Source: Candidatus Zhuqueibacterota bacterium | GTDB lineage: Bacteria; Zhuqueibacterota; Zhuqueibacteria; Oceanimicrobiales; Oceanimicrobiaceae | Length of the DNA: 13,643 nt | NCBI GenBank assembly: GCA_011775825.1 | Contig: JAABYK010000249.1 | Coordinates: forward strand, 1-13,643 | Direction of reading: 5' to 3' | Shown here: in pieces, positions 1-6,647 of the stretch | How the letters are laid out: the number at the start of each line of letters is the position of its first letter | How positions within the stretch are numbered: position 1 is the first letter of the stretch | The notes under the pieces: generated by a model | Databases searched by the model: none | What the model saw: only the letters and a program-made list of their open reading frames with translations | What the model was told of the DNA's origin: nothing | Made by a program: the position numbers and the translations under genes

Positions 1-22
1 TAGTTAGTTAGTTAGTTAATAA
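1..22. repeat. TTAG/TAGT tetranucleotide tandem repeat at window edge
   Basis: The window opens with four copies of TAGT followed by TAATAA. The array may continue to the left of the window. It puts TAG or TAA stops in several frames on the plus strand, so it may mark the end of an unseen upstream gene or be a simple microsatellite. The rest of the stretch to about 268 holds no convincing gene; its short ATG-led frames are only about 8 to 20 codons. Confidence 0.6.
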
Positions 23-177
23 GGCATTATCCTCCTAAAACTTAAGCAGACTGAAAACATGAGCTTCCACAAATTTCCTATTGTTGAAAATGAACGCGTG
101 ATTCGGCCTGAGACGTTGTGATAAATCGGAACGGTAAAATTATGGGAGATGTTCTTCACGATGTCTGAGAGTAATAA

Positions 178-206
178 TTGGTTTCCAAGGTTTACGATAA
201 TATAAA
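178..206 (+). promoter_or_regulatory. candidate sigma70-type promoter for the glycosyltransferase gene
   Basis: TTGGTT at 178-183 is followed after 17 bases by TATAAA at 201-206, a reasonable match to -35 and -10 boxes. Transcription would begin near 213 and leave a leader of about 115 bases before the preferred ATG at 329. This was found by eye in an AT-rich stretch, so a chance match is possible. No operator or riboswitch structure was recognised in the leader. Confidence 0.35.
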
Positions 207-328
207 ACAGGCACTTAACCGAATTTACGGCTAGTACTTAAACTCGTCGATTTTGGCTGGCATAGAAATTGTCAAATTTGAAAAACAACTGGTTACAGTC
301 TTGTGTTTTTAAAACAATGGAGGTCTCG

Positions 329-1525
329 ATGTACAGGTTAAATCCTGAGGGGGTCGAAAAAACGGATTTAATTATTGGTATTCCCTCTTACAATGAAGCA
401 GATACGATTGGCTTGGTAGTAGAAAAATCCATTGAGGGAGTCAAAAAATATTTTCCGGACTTCAGGTCGGTCATTATAAACGTGGACAACAATTCCCCGG
501 ACGATACCAGATCGGCGTTTTTTGATGCCCCCGACGGCGTTTCTAAAATCTACATCTCAACGCCCCCCGGCGTGAAGGGCAAGGGCAACAACTTCTACAA
601 CTTGTTCAATGAGATGGTTCGGCTAAATGCCACCGCCTGCGTTGTCGTCGACGCTGACCTCACAAGCATCACGGCCGAATGGATTCGTGAACTGGCCTCG
701 CCTATTCTAAACGGTTACGATTACGCATCTCCCCTCTATTCGCGAAATGAATATGACGGCACCATTACCAACAACATCTGTTATCCATTGATTTACGGTC
801 TGTTGGGCAAGGATATTCGCCAACCCATTGGAGGCGATTTTTCATTTTCTTCCAGCCTCGGTAAGTATTATTTGAATCAAACGTGGGCAAAAAGTACCAA
901 ACAGTACGGAATCGACATTTTCATGACCCTGCATGCTTTATTGGCAGGTTTCGAATGTTGTCAGGTCCGATTGGGTGCCAAAATCCACAAACCGAGTGCT
1001 CCGAAATTAGGCCCGATGTTTTCACAGGTTGTTGGTACCCTCTTCCAAATTTTGACCGATCGCAAAGATAAATGGCTCGGACCGATGAACCTGAAAGGGC
1101 TGCCTCTCTTTGGCGAAGCCCAGCTTTCCAAGCCCCAAAGTTTAAGTGTGGATTACAAAGGAATGAAAGAGACGGCCTTGTACGAATTCCAAATCAATGG
1201 AGATGTGCTTTCAAATGCGCTGCCGAATGAGCTGTATGATCGATATAAGCAGATGTACAAAGATGAAAAGTTAAATATCGGGGCAGATCTTTGGATGAGA
1301 ACCGTTTATGCTCTCCTGCGTGCTTATGATACCACGGATCTGAATTCGCACTTAATTGAGGCCATGAAATCGCTGTATTTTGGTAGGGTCGCCACGTTTA
1401 TCAAGCAGACTCTGGAAAAAGATAACGAAGAATCGGAACAGATGATTCAGAATCAGGCCAAGCACTTTTTCAGATTTCGTTCCATTTTGACTCAAGAGTA
1501 TGAATACGCAGAGAAGGCTGCGTAG
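329..1525 (+). CDS. GT-A fold glycosyltransferase resembling mannosylglycerate/glucosylglycerate synthases (GT78/GT81-like)
   Basis: This is probably a retaining nucleotide-sugar glycosyltransferase that transfers a hexose to a small acceptor such as glycerate, in the cytoplasm. The start at 329 is chosen because GGAGGT lies at 319-324, five bases upstream. The frame also opens at TTG 269, but those 20 extra residues look unlike a GT-A start. From ATG 329 the protein has 398 residues. The N-terminus has a nucleotide-binding strand with IPSYNEADT near residue 18. A metal-binding DAD motif follows in VVVDADLTS (about 108-110), then PIGGDFSFS (about 166), YGIDIFMT (about 193) and a histidine in KIHKPSAP (about 220). 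The order DADxTS, P(I/L)GG, (Y/W)GID, K-x-H is what I recall for Rhodothermus mannosylglycerate synthase. The family is well supported; the acceptor and donor are inferred. The gene stands alone, convergent with the PorV-like gene. Confidence 0.8.
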   Translation: MYRLNPEGVEKTDLIIGIPSYNEADTIGLVVEKSIEGVKKYFPDFRSVIINVDNNSPDDTRSAFFDAPDGVSKIYISTPPGVKGKGNNFYNLFNEMVRLNATACVVVDADLTSITAEWIRELASPILNGYDYASPLYSRNEYDGTITNNICYPLIYGLLGKDIRQPIGGDFSFSSSLGKYYLNQTWAKSTKQYGIDIFMTLHALLAGFECCQVRLGAKIHKPSAPKLGPMFSQVVGTLFQILTDRKDKWLGPMNLKGLPLFGEAQLSKPQSLSVDYKGMKETALYEFQINGDVLSNALPNELYDRYKQMYKDEKLNIGADLWMRTVYALLRAYDTTDLNSHLIEAMKSLYFGRVATFIKQTLEKDNEESEQMIQNQAKHFFRFRSILTQEYEYAEKAA

Positions 1526-1564
1526 CTCAAAGCAATTTTTGTTCTTCGCATTTTCCTCCCAAAC

Positions 1565-1602
1565 AAAAAAACGGCGGAACCAATTGGCTCCGCCGTTTTT
1601 GT
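1565..1602. terminator. bidirectional Rho-independent terminator
   Basis: An A-run precedes ACGGCGGA (1571-1578), which pairs perfectly with TCCGCCGT (1589-1596). The apex has two more G-C pairs (CC/GG around AATT) after one mismatch. A T-run follows at 1596-1600. With A-tract, stem and T-tract on both sides, it can terminate the plus-strand glycosyltransferase (stop at 1525) and the minus-strand PorV-like gene (stop at 1656). Confidence 0.88.
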
Positions 1603-1655
1603 TTTACAAATCATCGTTCGTAGTGCTGCCGTCAGGCCGGAATCAGGAAGTCACA

Positions 1656-2600
1656 TTAAAATCGCCCGATCAACGTTATTCTATTCAATGAACCCACCTC
1701 TCCAAAAGATGAAAACGAATAATCCACATCAAATTTGTTTACCTTGAGCCCAAGCCCCAGTGACACTCCGGCCAAACGATCTTTGTCCGTATCTACTTTC
1801 TGATCTTGCCCAACGGAGTTGTACCCCAGGCGTAAGAACAATTGCTCCGTTAGACTAAATTCTCCCCCAAACCTGAAATCAAACCCCTCATCTTCAAACT
1901 TCACCAATGCGCCACTGATCAGCAACGGCAGGTGAGCCAGTCGCTTTGACGCGCCAACTTGTACATTTAGAGGTAGCTTGTCTTTCGATTCGATAAAGGC
2001 ACTGGTGGTCGTACCTAGGTTAAAAACCGCCACACCAAGATTCCATTTCTCCGAGGGAATGGAAAAAATCACACCCAAATCAGCGGCAATAGCTGTTTCA
2101 CTGAAATTATCTATCTCAAATCGGATAAGCTTTGCGCTTCCCCCCAGAGAAACATTCTTGATAACCGTTCTTGAATAGGCCAGAGCAAACGTCACGCTAT
2201 TAGCCCCAAACTCACCCGTGTCCAGATTGTTCTCGTCCTTTCCCTCAAACTGGCCGAAGTCGAAAAAGTGTAAGCCCGCGGCAAACGTCCCATTGGATAA
2301 AGGCTGAGCATACGCCAGAAAACCCGATTGAAAATCTAACAGATGATTCAGGTACGTCAACGTGGCCTGCCGTTTGGACAACGCCGCCAAACCCGCCGGA
2401 TTGTAAACCAGATTATGAATATCTCCGGGAACAGAAACGAAGGCACCGGACATAGCCGATGGGCGTGCACCAACAAACGTACGAAGAAAATCAAAGCCAA
2501 CAGGATTTTGGGCCTGCAGTGAGACTGGGAACAAGCCGTTTACGAGCATCACGAGGGAAATAACAACCGAAGTTCGAAGGAAAAACGTCATTTTGAACAT
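1656..2600 (-). CDS. PorV/PorQ-family outer-membrane beta-barrel protein
   Basis: This is a predicted outer-membrane protein of 314 residues. The N-terminus is a Sec signal peptide: a basic start, a hydrophobic stretch at about 8-25, and a likely cleavage after LQAQ near residue 31. The mature start contains FLRTFVGARPSAMSGAFVS and the signature NLVYNPAGLAAL near residues 64-75, which is characteristic of the PorV/PorQ (UPF0164-like) family. The remainder is alternating beta-strand sequence rich in Gly and aromatic residues, ending in a terminal Phe as many barrels do. In Bacteroidota, PorV is a type IX secretion component, but this family is broad and no other secretion gene is nearby, so that role is not claimed. 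It is transcribed alone from a candidate promoter just upstream. An ATG at 2591 (residue 4) is an alternative start. Confidence 0.85.
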   Translation of the reverse strand: MFKMTFFLRTSVVISLVMLVNGLFPVSLQAQNPVGFDFLRTFVGARPSAMSGAFVSVPGDIHNLVYNPAGLAALSKRQATLTYLNHLLDFQSGFLAYAQPLSNGTFAAGLHFFDFGQFEGKDENNLDTGEFGANSVTFALAYSRTVIKNVSLGGSAKLIRFEIDNFSETAIAADLGVIFSIPSEKWNLGVAVFNLGTTTSAFIESKDKLPLNVQVGASKRLAHLPLLISGALVKFEDEGFDFRFGGEFSLTEQLFLRLGYNSVGQDQKVDTDKDRLAGVSLGLGLKVNKFDVDYSFSSFGEVGSLNRITLIGRF

Positions 2601-2616
2601 CCTGAGAAGGTAAATG

Positions 2617-2644
2617 AGTATAGCAAAATTGCTCGCGCAGCCAA
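2617..2644 (-). promoter_or_regulatory. candidate extended -10 promoter of the PorV-like gene
   Basis: On the minus strand TTGGCT (2644-2639) is followed after 16 bases by TATACT (2622-2617), with TGC immediately before the -10 box as in extended -10 promoters. A second TTGACT lies five bases further upstream, but at a poor 21-base spacing. Transcription would start near 2610 and leave a leader of only about 10 bases before ATG 2600. The short leader lowers confidence. Confidence 0.45.
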
Positions 2645-2659
2645 GTCAAAAGTTTATTA

Positions 2660-2690
2660 GCCACAGATTTCCACCGGTGAAATCCGTGGC
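2660..2690. repeat. dispersed-type inverted repeat (CCACAGATTT...AAATCCGTGG hairpin)
   Basis: GCCACAGATTT (2660-2670) pairs with AAATCCGTGGC (2680-2690) over 11 bases with one mismatch, around a loop containing the palindrome ACCGGT. Variants of CCACAGATTT...AAATCCGTGG are common as dispersed intergenic elements in environmental bacterial genomes. It lies between the tRNA pair and the PorV-like gene. It might also end tRNA transcription, but no clear U-run follows. Confidence 0.6.
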
Positions 2691-2717
2691 TCCTATTCCT
2701 TGCTGCTGCCTTGAGTC

Positions 2718-2737
2718 GTCTGCATTTTTGTGCAGAC
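2718..2737 (-). other. perfect stem-loop just downstream of tRNA-Thr
   Basis: GTCTGCA (2718-2724) and TGCAGAC (2731-2737) are perfect complements around a six-base T-rich loop. In tRNA orientation the hairpin begins about seven bases after the mature 3' end. No U-tract follows, so it is more likely a 3'-processing or protective hairpin than a complete intrinsic terminator. Confidence 0.4.
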
Positions 2738-2744
2738 TTCTTTG

Positions 2745-2817
2745 AGCCACCGACCGGATTTGAACCGGAAACCTGCTGATTACGAATCAGCTGCTCTGCC
2801 AATTGAGCTACGGTGGC
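2745..2817 (-). tRNA. tRNA-Thr (anticodon CGT)
   Basis: The reverse complement folds as a 73-nt cloverleaf. The acceptor is GCCACCG/CGGTGGC, the D arm GCTC/GAGC, the anticodon stem GCTGA/TCAGC with loop TTCGTAA, and the T arm CCGG/CCGG around TTCAAAT. The anticodon CGT reads ACG threonine codons. CCA is not encoded. Two oddities are a U at discriminator position 73 and a U-U at the base of the T stem. It lies 23 bases downstream of tRNA-Phe, presumably in the same transcript. Confidence 0.95.
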
Positions 2818-2840
2818 TTTCTACCATCGTGCACCCTCCG

Positions 2841-2913
<73 letters not shown>

Positions 2914-2994
2914 TAACCTTTTATTACTTAATAGCTTGAGCTAACCTTTTGCCTTGTTTTTCCATTTATAATCATTATTGCCACTATACTGCCA

Positions 2995-3617
2995 CTACTT
3001 ATTTCCTGTCTTCAGTTCTAAAATTTCGGCTGGCTTCCGCTTCAGCCGTAACGACAACTGATTGACGGCGTCGTATTCGTTCGACCGATAACTATGGCAA
3101 TATCTCAACATTGTCCTCATATCTTTCCATCGACCGATCTTCTTTATTTTTGGCACATCCACTGAGCGGGCTCTTGCTTACTGTATAATTGTCGCTCTGG
3201 ACTGTCGAATTGAGCATTCTCCTCAAACAAGCGTGCTCCCTATTAATTGTGGTATGCTTTACTGTTTGAAGCCTCATTGTTCGGTAATCGATGAAATCTT
3301 TAGTGGTAATTTGAGTGAGTCTTTTTCTTCCGAAAACTTTTACCAAATTCCCCACAAGCTGAACGGTTCTATAATAGCTCTTTTGCCACGGCACAGAAGT
3401 AAGGTACTCTGTTGCATACTGTGAGACTGTAGGGTTTTCGGTTTTATTCAGAATTTCAAATTTGCCGTGTATTAGATCCTGTAATATTTTTGCTCTCTAC
3501 CCGTTTCGCTTCGGTAAACGTTGACGGAACAGTCTTGAAAACCCTGACCTTATCGTATTGAATCCTAACGTAGAAAATGGACTTGCTGTTCTCAAGTGTT
3601 GTTGGCTTAATTGGCAT
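2995..3617 (-). pseudogene. tyrosine recombinase (phage/ICE integrase), frameshifted and internally deleted
   Basis: Three blocks read on the minus strand in order. The N-terminal beta-sheet arm-type domain starts at ATG 3617 (TTG 3644 is also in frame) and includes FYVRIQYDKVRVFKTVPSTF. The SAM-like core-binding domain follows, with TVSQYATEYLTSVPWQKSYY, then VFGRKRLTQITTKDFIDYR, then TTINREHACLRRMLN. A C-terminal block GRWKDMRTMLRYCHSYRS carries the likely nucleophile tyrosine in LRYCH and ends at a TAG at 2995. The first junction needs a +1 shift at the five-A run at 3487-3491; dropping one A restores VESKILQDL. The second shift, near 3130-3165, coincides with loss of roughly 150 residues that should hold the Arg, Lys and His-x-x-Arg catalytic residues. 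It cannot be an active recombinase as read. The first shift could be a sequencing error; the missing catalytic block could not. Confidence 0.8.
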
Positions 3618-3647
3618 CTGCCTAATATAAAAACTATTTGGCAAATA

Positions 3648-3851
3648 TCAAGTCTTTTTGATTTTTAACTGTTCAATGAAATCATCCAGATCAAGAATGT
3701 CGTAAAGCCGTTTTTCGGTGTTTGGCAACCTGGTCTGCTTTATTTCGCCTTCCGCCGTAAGATACCCGAGCTGTCTCAGCGAAGTCGATAAATGACCGGC
3801 GGCTTCTTTTGAGGTAAGGAGCTTCTGTTTGACTATCCGTGGTATGGACAT
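3648..3851 (-). CDS. excisionase-like helix-turn-helix protein (HTH_17/MerR-like)
   Basis: This is a 67-residue protein with a winged-helix DNA-binding pattern typical of excisionases and recombination directionality factors. LLTSKEAAGHL (about 11-21) is the first helix-turn of the family's LLTxxEAAxxL motif, followed by a recognition segment with a Leu-Gly-Tyr turn. The wing and the DLDDFIEQLK end (about 55-64) match the usual xxLxxFI tail. The recognition helix is slightly unusual, with TSLRQLGYL where S/T-x-x-T-L-Y is common. It lies 30 bases upstream of the integrase ATG on the same strand, the normal xis-int order, so the two were probably co-transcribed. It appears intact although its partner integrase is not. 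Family assignment is good; the role in excision is inferred. Confidence 0.72.
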   Translation of the reverse strand: MSIPRIVKQKLLTSKEAAGHLSTSLRQLGYLTAEGEIKQTRLPNTEKRLYDILDLDDFIEQLKIKKT

Positions 3852-4910
3852 TTTTAATAGGTCTGTCTAATCGGTCAACGCCTTTCTTTTTGTACGTTAT
3901 TGCACAATACCATTTGCGGTGACTTCCCCCCTACTTCGAAAAATGCTTAACCAAAACTTCCTACTTTGCTTGGAAATTCATTGATACCAAGATACTCTCT
4001 ACGGTGAAGGGGTTTTGTCCCACAGACCTGGGAGCGCTACGATTCCTCAGTCACCCCAGCCGCGCGTTCTGCCATTGTTCTGTCCGAGGCATGGTCCTCG
4101 AACCAAGAAACGCAGCAACTTGGCTAAGAAGCTATCCGGTTTGGGACCGCTTTTAGGAGCCTTCCCCGCGTCTGGCGCGACATCGGTGGTGTCACTCGGC
4201 ACAGACATCCCACTGTTTTGGTCCCTGAACTTTCTAGGTCAGCTCGCGAAGCACGGGGTCTTCTGGCAGCACCCGGCTCCGCATCCTGAATGGGCGTTGT
4301 TTGTTCCGTTACCGACACAGCTCTGTCCTTCATGATTACTCCTTGCTAAGGCGCGCCAGCGCATTCGTGAAATGGAGTTGAATAAAGTAAGGCGACTGGA
4401 TGCTGTGCATGGAGATGAAATCCTGGCCGATGGAGCGGTGGAGTTGTAAGGTCTTGGCTGGAAAGAACACGTTGGTGAATTGAGGCTTATAGTGGCACCT
4501 TCAACGCAAAGGCCTTGGCACGCTAATGGCACGTGAACTCTGTTTTTCTTGCAACCAGCGAAAGGCTTGAAGAAATCGTGGTGAGAATGCTGGGACCGCA
4601 GATTGTCGCGCACAGTGTTGGGCAGAGTGATTGGCATCACACGCGATAGAGCTTAGCGATGATACTAATGGTGCTCAAGCCCATTCCTTGAAATCAGCTA
4701 AGTGCTCATCTTAAAGAGTCCATGCTCTGGAATAGTCTGAAGATAATAGCTTGTTTCTTTGAGAACTTAAATGCAAAACACATAATCACAAATCCGCTTA
4801 GACCAGAGTCTTCTACTGCCTTTGAAGTCTGGCTCCTTTTTGATTCGCTGTCGAAAAAAACGGTAGTAAATTCTCCTTGCAATTTAAACTCAAATTGGCT
4901 ACGATTCTAA
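3852..4910. other. about 1 kb without a convincing gene, with a GC-rich core
   Basis: No frame in this stretch gives a protein I recognise. The segment from about 4020 to 4330 is markedly GC-rich: counted 60-base lines give 58 to 65 percent, against about 43 percent at 4801-4860. It is open for about 106 codons on the plus strand (4015-4335) and for 133 codons on the minus strand (4239-4640), which is expected in GC-rich DNA. A short plus frame at 4337-4447 reads AKARQRIREMELNKVRRLDA and looks protein-like, but it stops and does not continue. The stretch could be a decayed mobile gene, an unrecognised structured RNA or foreign DNA. No group II intron, tmRNA or RNase P signature was seen. Confidence 0.5.
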
Positions 4911-5432
4911 ATGTTGAATAAAGGGTGCTTTTTGGACATAAAGATTTGCCGTGAAATCACTGGCATTATAGTTTCAGTTGTCACTTTACTCTTTGGACTT
5001 TTTTTGATCTCCATTTCACAAAGAAAAAGACGCTCACACAAACAGGATATTGAATCTAAGGGAAAGGTCATAATTGCTATCCCTGGCAGGCTTAACCAAC
5101 TTCTTGCCGAGGAAACCTTCTCAAATGACCGACAAATCGAGATGTATCCTGTGGTGCCGCAAGTTATTTCAGGTACCTTTTTGTCCCGATGGGCTTCAAC
5201 AAAAGGTGGAAACATAACGAGAGACTTTGAGTTTCCTGATCTTAGGAACGGCTTATGCGTACTTGACCAAAGACTTCGCAGACAGCGCTGGCAAGAAAGG
5301 CGGGGTAAATTCTGCACACCCGCCCAGGTTGTCCGACTGCTCGTGCGGTTCCTGAAACTAGTGCCTTTAAAGCTTGTTTCTGACAGCGGCTTAAATTCTC
5401 TCACCCTCTGCAAGCTGAGGCACATTCGTTAG
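4911..5432 (+). CDS. hypothetical protein with one N-terminal membrane helix
   Basis: The frame encodes 173 residues that I do not recognise. A strong hydrophobic segment, ITGIIVSVVTLLFGLFLISI (about 17-36), is followed by a basic cluster QRKRRSHK. This suggests a single transmembrane anchor with the basic side in the cytoplasm. The middle, with KVIIAIPGRLNQLLAEE, looks like a folded domain. The end is Arg- and Leu-rich and less protein-like. No Shine-Dalgarno is evident before ATG 4911, which directly abuts a TAA in the same frame. The complementary strand is also open over almost the whole length (4907-5425). I prefer the plus strand because of the clean membrane helix and because the gene ends 47 bases before the SIR2 gene in the same direction, as in a two-gene operon. 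It could be non-coding or a decayed gene. Confidence 0.42.
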   Translation: MLNKGCFLDIKICREITGIIVSVVTLLFGLFLISISQRKRRSHKQDIESKGKVIIAIPGRLNQLLAEETFSNDRQIEMYPVVPQVISGTFLSRWASTKGGNITRDFEFPDLRNGLCVLDQRLRRQRWQERRGKFCTPAQVVRLLVRFLKLVPLKLVSDSGLNSLTLCKLRHIR

Positions 5433-5477
5433 ATGTTATATCTTGAGAAGATGTGCGAAAATCTGAAAGGGAGGTGA
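5433..5477 (+). other. 14-codon upstream reading frame overlapping the SIR2 ribosome-binding site
   Basis: ATG at 5433 follows directly after the TAG of the preceding ORF. It reads 14 codons to a TGA at 5475-5477 that is embedded in the GGGAGGTGA Shine-Dalgarno of the SIR2 gene. If translated, it would place a terminating ribosome on that site and couple SIR2 translation to upstream reading. It has no visible start signal of its own, so it may be accidental. Confidence 0.25.
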
Positions 5478-5479
5478 AA

Positions 5480-6580
5480 ATGGCTAACAGTCAGGATGAT
5501 GTCGTAGAGGACCTTTGTAGAACATATGCTGATACGCCTGAGTTCGGCTTGGTACTAGGGTCTGGCGTCACAAAAGAGTCCGGGGTTCCTGACTGGAGGG
5601 GCCTCGCGCTAAAGTTCTTCGAGAAAGCAAGAGAAGGAAAGTACTTGAGAGGAACCTCGAGAATGGCCGTGGGCTTTCTGGACGATGAGTTATACCGATG
5701 GCGAAGTGGTCACGAGCCAAACGCGGAACTTGACCCGGAAAAAATCCTGCAACTCGTTTGCGATCACATTGATCGCAAGGAGAAGATTCAGAAGCTCATC
5801 AAGGAGGTTCTTTTCGGGAAGATTGAAAAGAGATCTCATAACATGGTAGCTGCCCGTACATACCGTGAGAACAAAACACTTGATGCTATCGTTACCTTCT
5901 GTGCGGCGGTTGAAGAATCTCCAATTGCTTCTGCATCAGGAGGCCGATGGGAGACTAACCGTAAAGTTGGGGGTATCTTGACGACCAATTATGACAATTT
6001 GGTGGAAGGTTCCTTTAACAGCAAGTATGGGAAACACCTTTTACATCCCGTGGCTCGTGAGGGAGCGCGTGAGATTTTTCAAGATAGGAGGATTATACCT
6101 GTGTATCACATGCATGGTTATGTCAGCTATGTCGACGATTCCGGTAGTCAAGACGGAGTCAAAGCATCTGGGCTTGTATTGACCGAAAAGGATTATTATC
6201 AGACCTTTTACAATCTTCTGGGGTTTAGCAACGTGGTAGCAGGGAGCTTCTTTCGGCGGTTCCACTCTATTTTTGTGGGCTGTTCTATGACTGACAGAAA
6301 TGTTCGTAGAATCCTTTACCACCTCCAGAGGGAGAGAATTGCTTCATCAGAAGCCAAAAGGCATTTCGCAATTCTATCACGTTCTTCGCAAGAGAAAGAC
6401 GATTTCGATGATGCAGTGTTGGACTCTTTTGGTGTCACCGCAATCCGAGTCAATGGAGGGGAGAAGATAGGCACAGAGGTAGAGACCATCTTGAAGCGTG
6501 TATACCTGAGCGTCGCAGGAGTCGACGAACAACACTGGCTCGAAGCCAAGAGGGGGTCATGGAAGCGCAAATTGGATTAA
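5480..6580 (+). CDS. SIR2-like domain protein, probable NADase/anti-phage effector
   Basis: The start at 5480 is chosen because GGGAGGTG lies at 5469-5476, three bases upstream; the frame also opens at 5453. The product has 366 residues and a SIR2 Rossmann-type domain over about residues 20-275. Motifs appear in family order: FGLVLGSGVTKESGVPDW (about 22-39) binds the NAD dinucleotide; GGILTTNYDNLVE carries the conserved Asn (about 170) and Asp (172); YHMHGYV carries the likely catalytic His (about 212); VLTEKDYYQTF (about 233) and FVGCSMTDRNVRRIL (about 265) follow. This pattern fits bacterial SIR2_2-type proteins, which in Thoeris, DSR and SIR2-HerA systems deplete NAD+ during phage infection and cause abortive infection. 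About 90 residues follow the domain without a recognised sensor. The protein lies in a region with integrase remnants. NADase activity is inferred from the family. Confidence 0.85.
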   Translation: MANSQDDVVEDLCRTYADTPEFGLVLGSGVTKESGVPDWRGLALKFFEKAREGKYLRGTSRMAVGFLDDELYRWRSGHEPNAELDPEKILQLVCDHIDRKEKIQKLIKEVLFGKIEKRSHNMVAARTYRENKTLDAIVTFCAAVEESPIASASGGRWETNRKVGGILTTNYDNLVEGSFNSKYGKHLLHPVAREGAREIFQDRRIIPVYHMHGYVSYVDDSGSQDGVKASGLVLTEKDYYQTFYNLLGFSNVVAGSFFRRFHSIFVGCSMTDRNVRRILYHLQRERIASSEAKRHFAILSRSSQEKDDFDDAVLDSFGVTAIRVNGGEKIGTEVETILKRVYLSVAGVDEQHWLEAKRGSWKRKLD

Positions 6581-6647
6581 CTCGGAGAAGTTCAAGCAAC
6601 CCTTAATTCAATTAGAAGGGATCCTGCACTAACTGGTAAAGCGAATT

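Noticed and set aside
3860..3882. Promoter for the excisionase gene (TTGACC with TATTAA)
   Set aside because: The boxes are only about 13 bases apart, too close for a sigma70 promoter.
4015..4335. 106-codon plus-strand frame starting at TTG
   Set aside because: It has no start signal, no recognised domain and competes with a minus-strand frame; the FCPRHG segment hinted at a zinc ribbon but only one Cys-x-x-x-His unit is present.
4239..4640. 133-codon minus-strand frame in the GC-rich block
   Set aside because: The Ser/Cys/Pro-rich product has no recognisable motif, and long open frames are expected in GC-rich DNA.
4722..4910. 62-codon frame ending directly before ATG 4911, in the same frame
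   Set aside because: The product shows no domain pattern or start signal; the TAA-ATG contact could be chance. Readthrough was considered, but nothing in the sequence supports it.
4907..5425. 172-codon minus-strand frame opposite the small membrane ORF
   Set aside because: Its translation is rich in Ser, Arg and Cys with no domain, membrane helix or ribosome-binding site, and it runs against its neighbour. It reads as an antisense shadow, though the double-open state does weaken both calls.
6600..6622. Possible terminator after the SIR2 gene (CCCTT...AAGGG)
   Set aside because: The stem is only five base pairs around an unpaired AT-rich loop and has no T-run after it.
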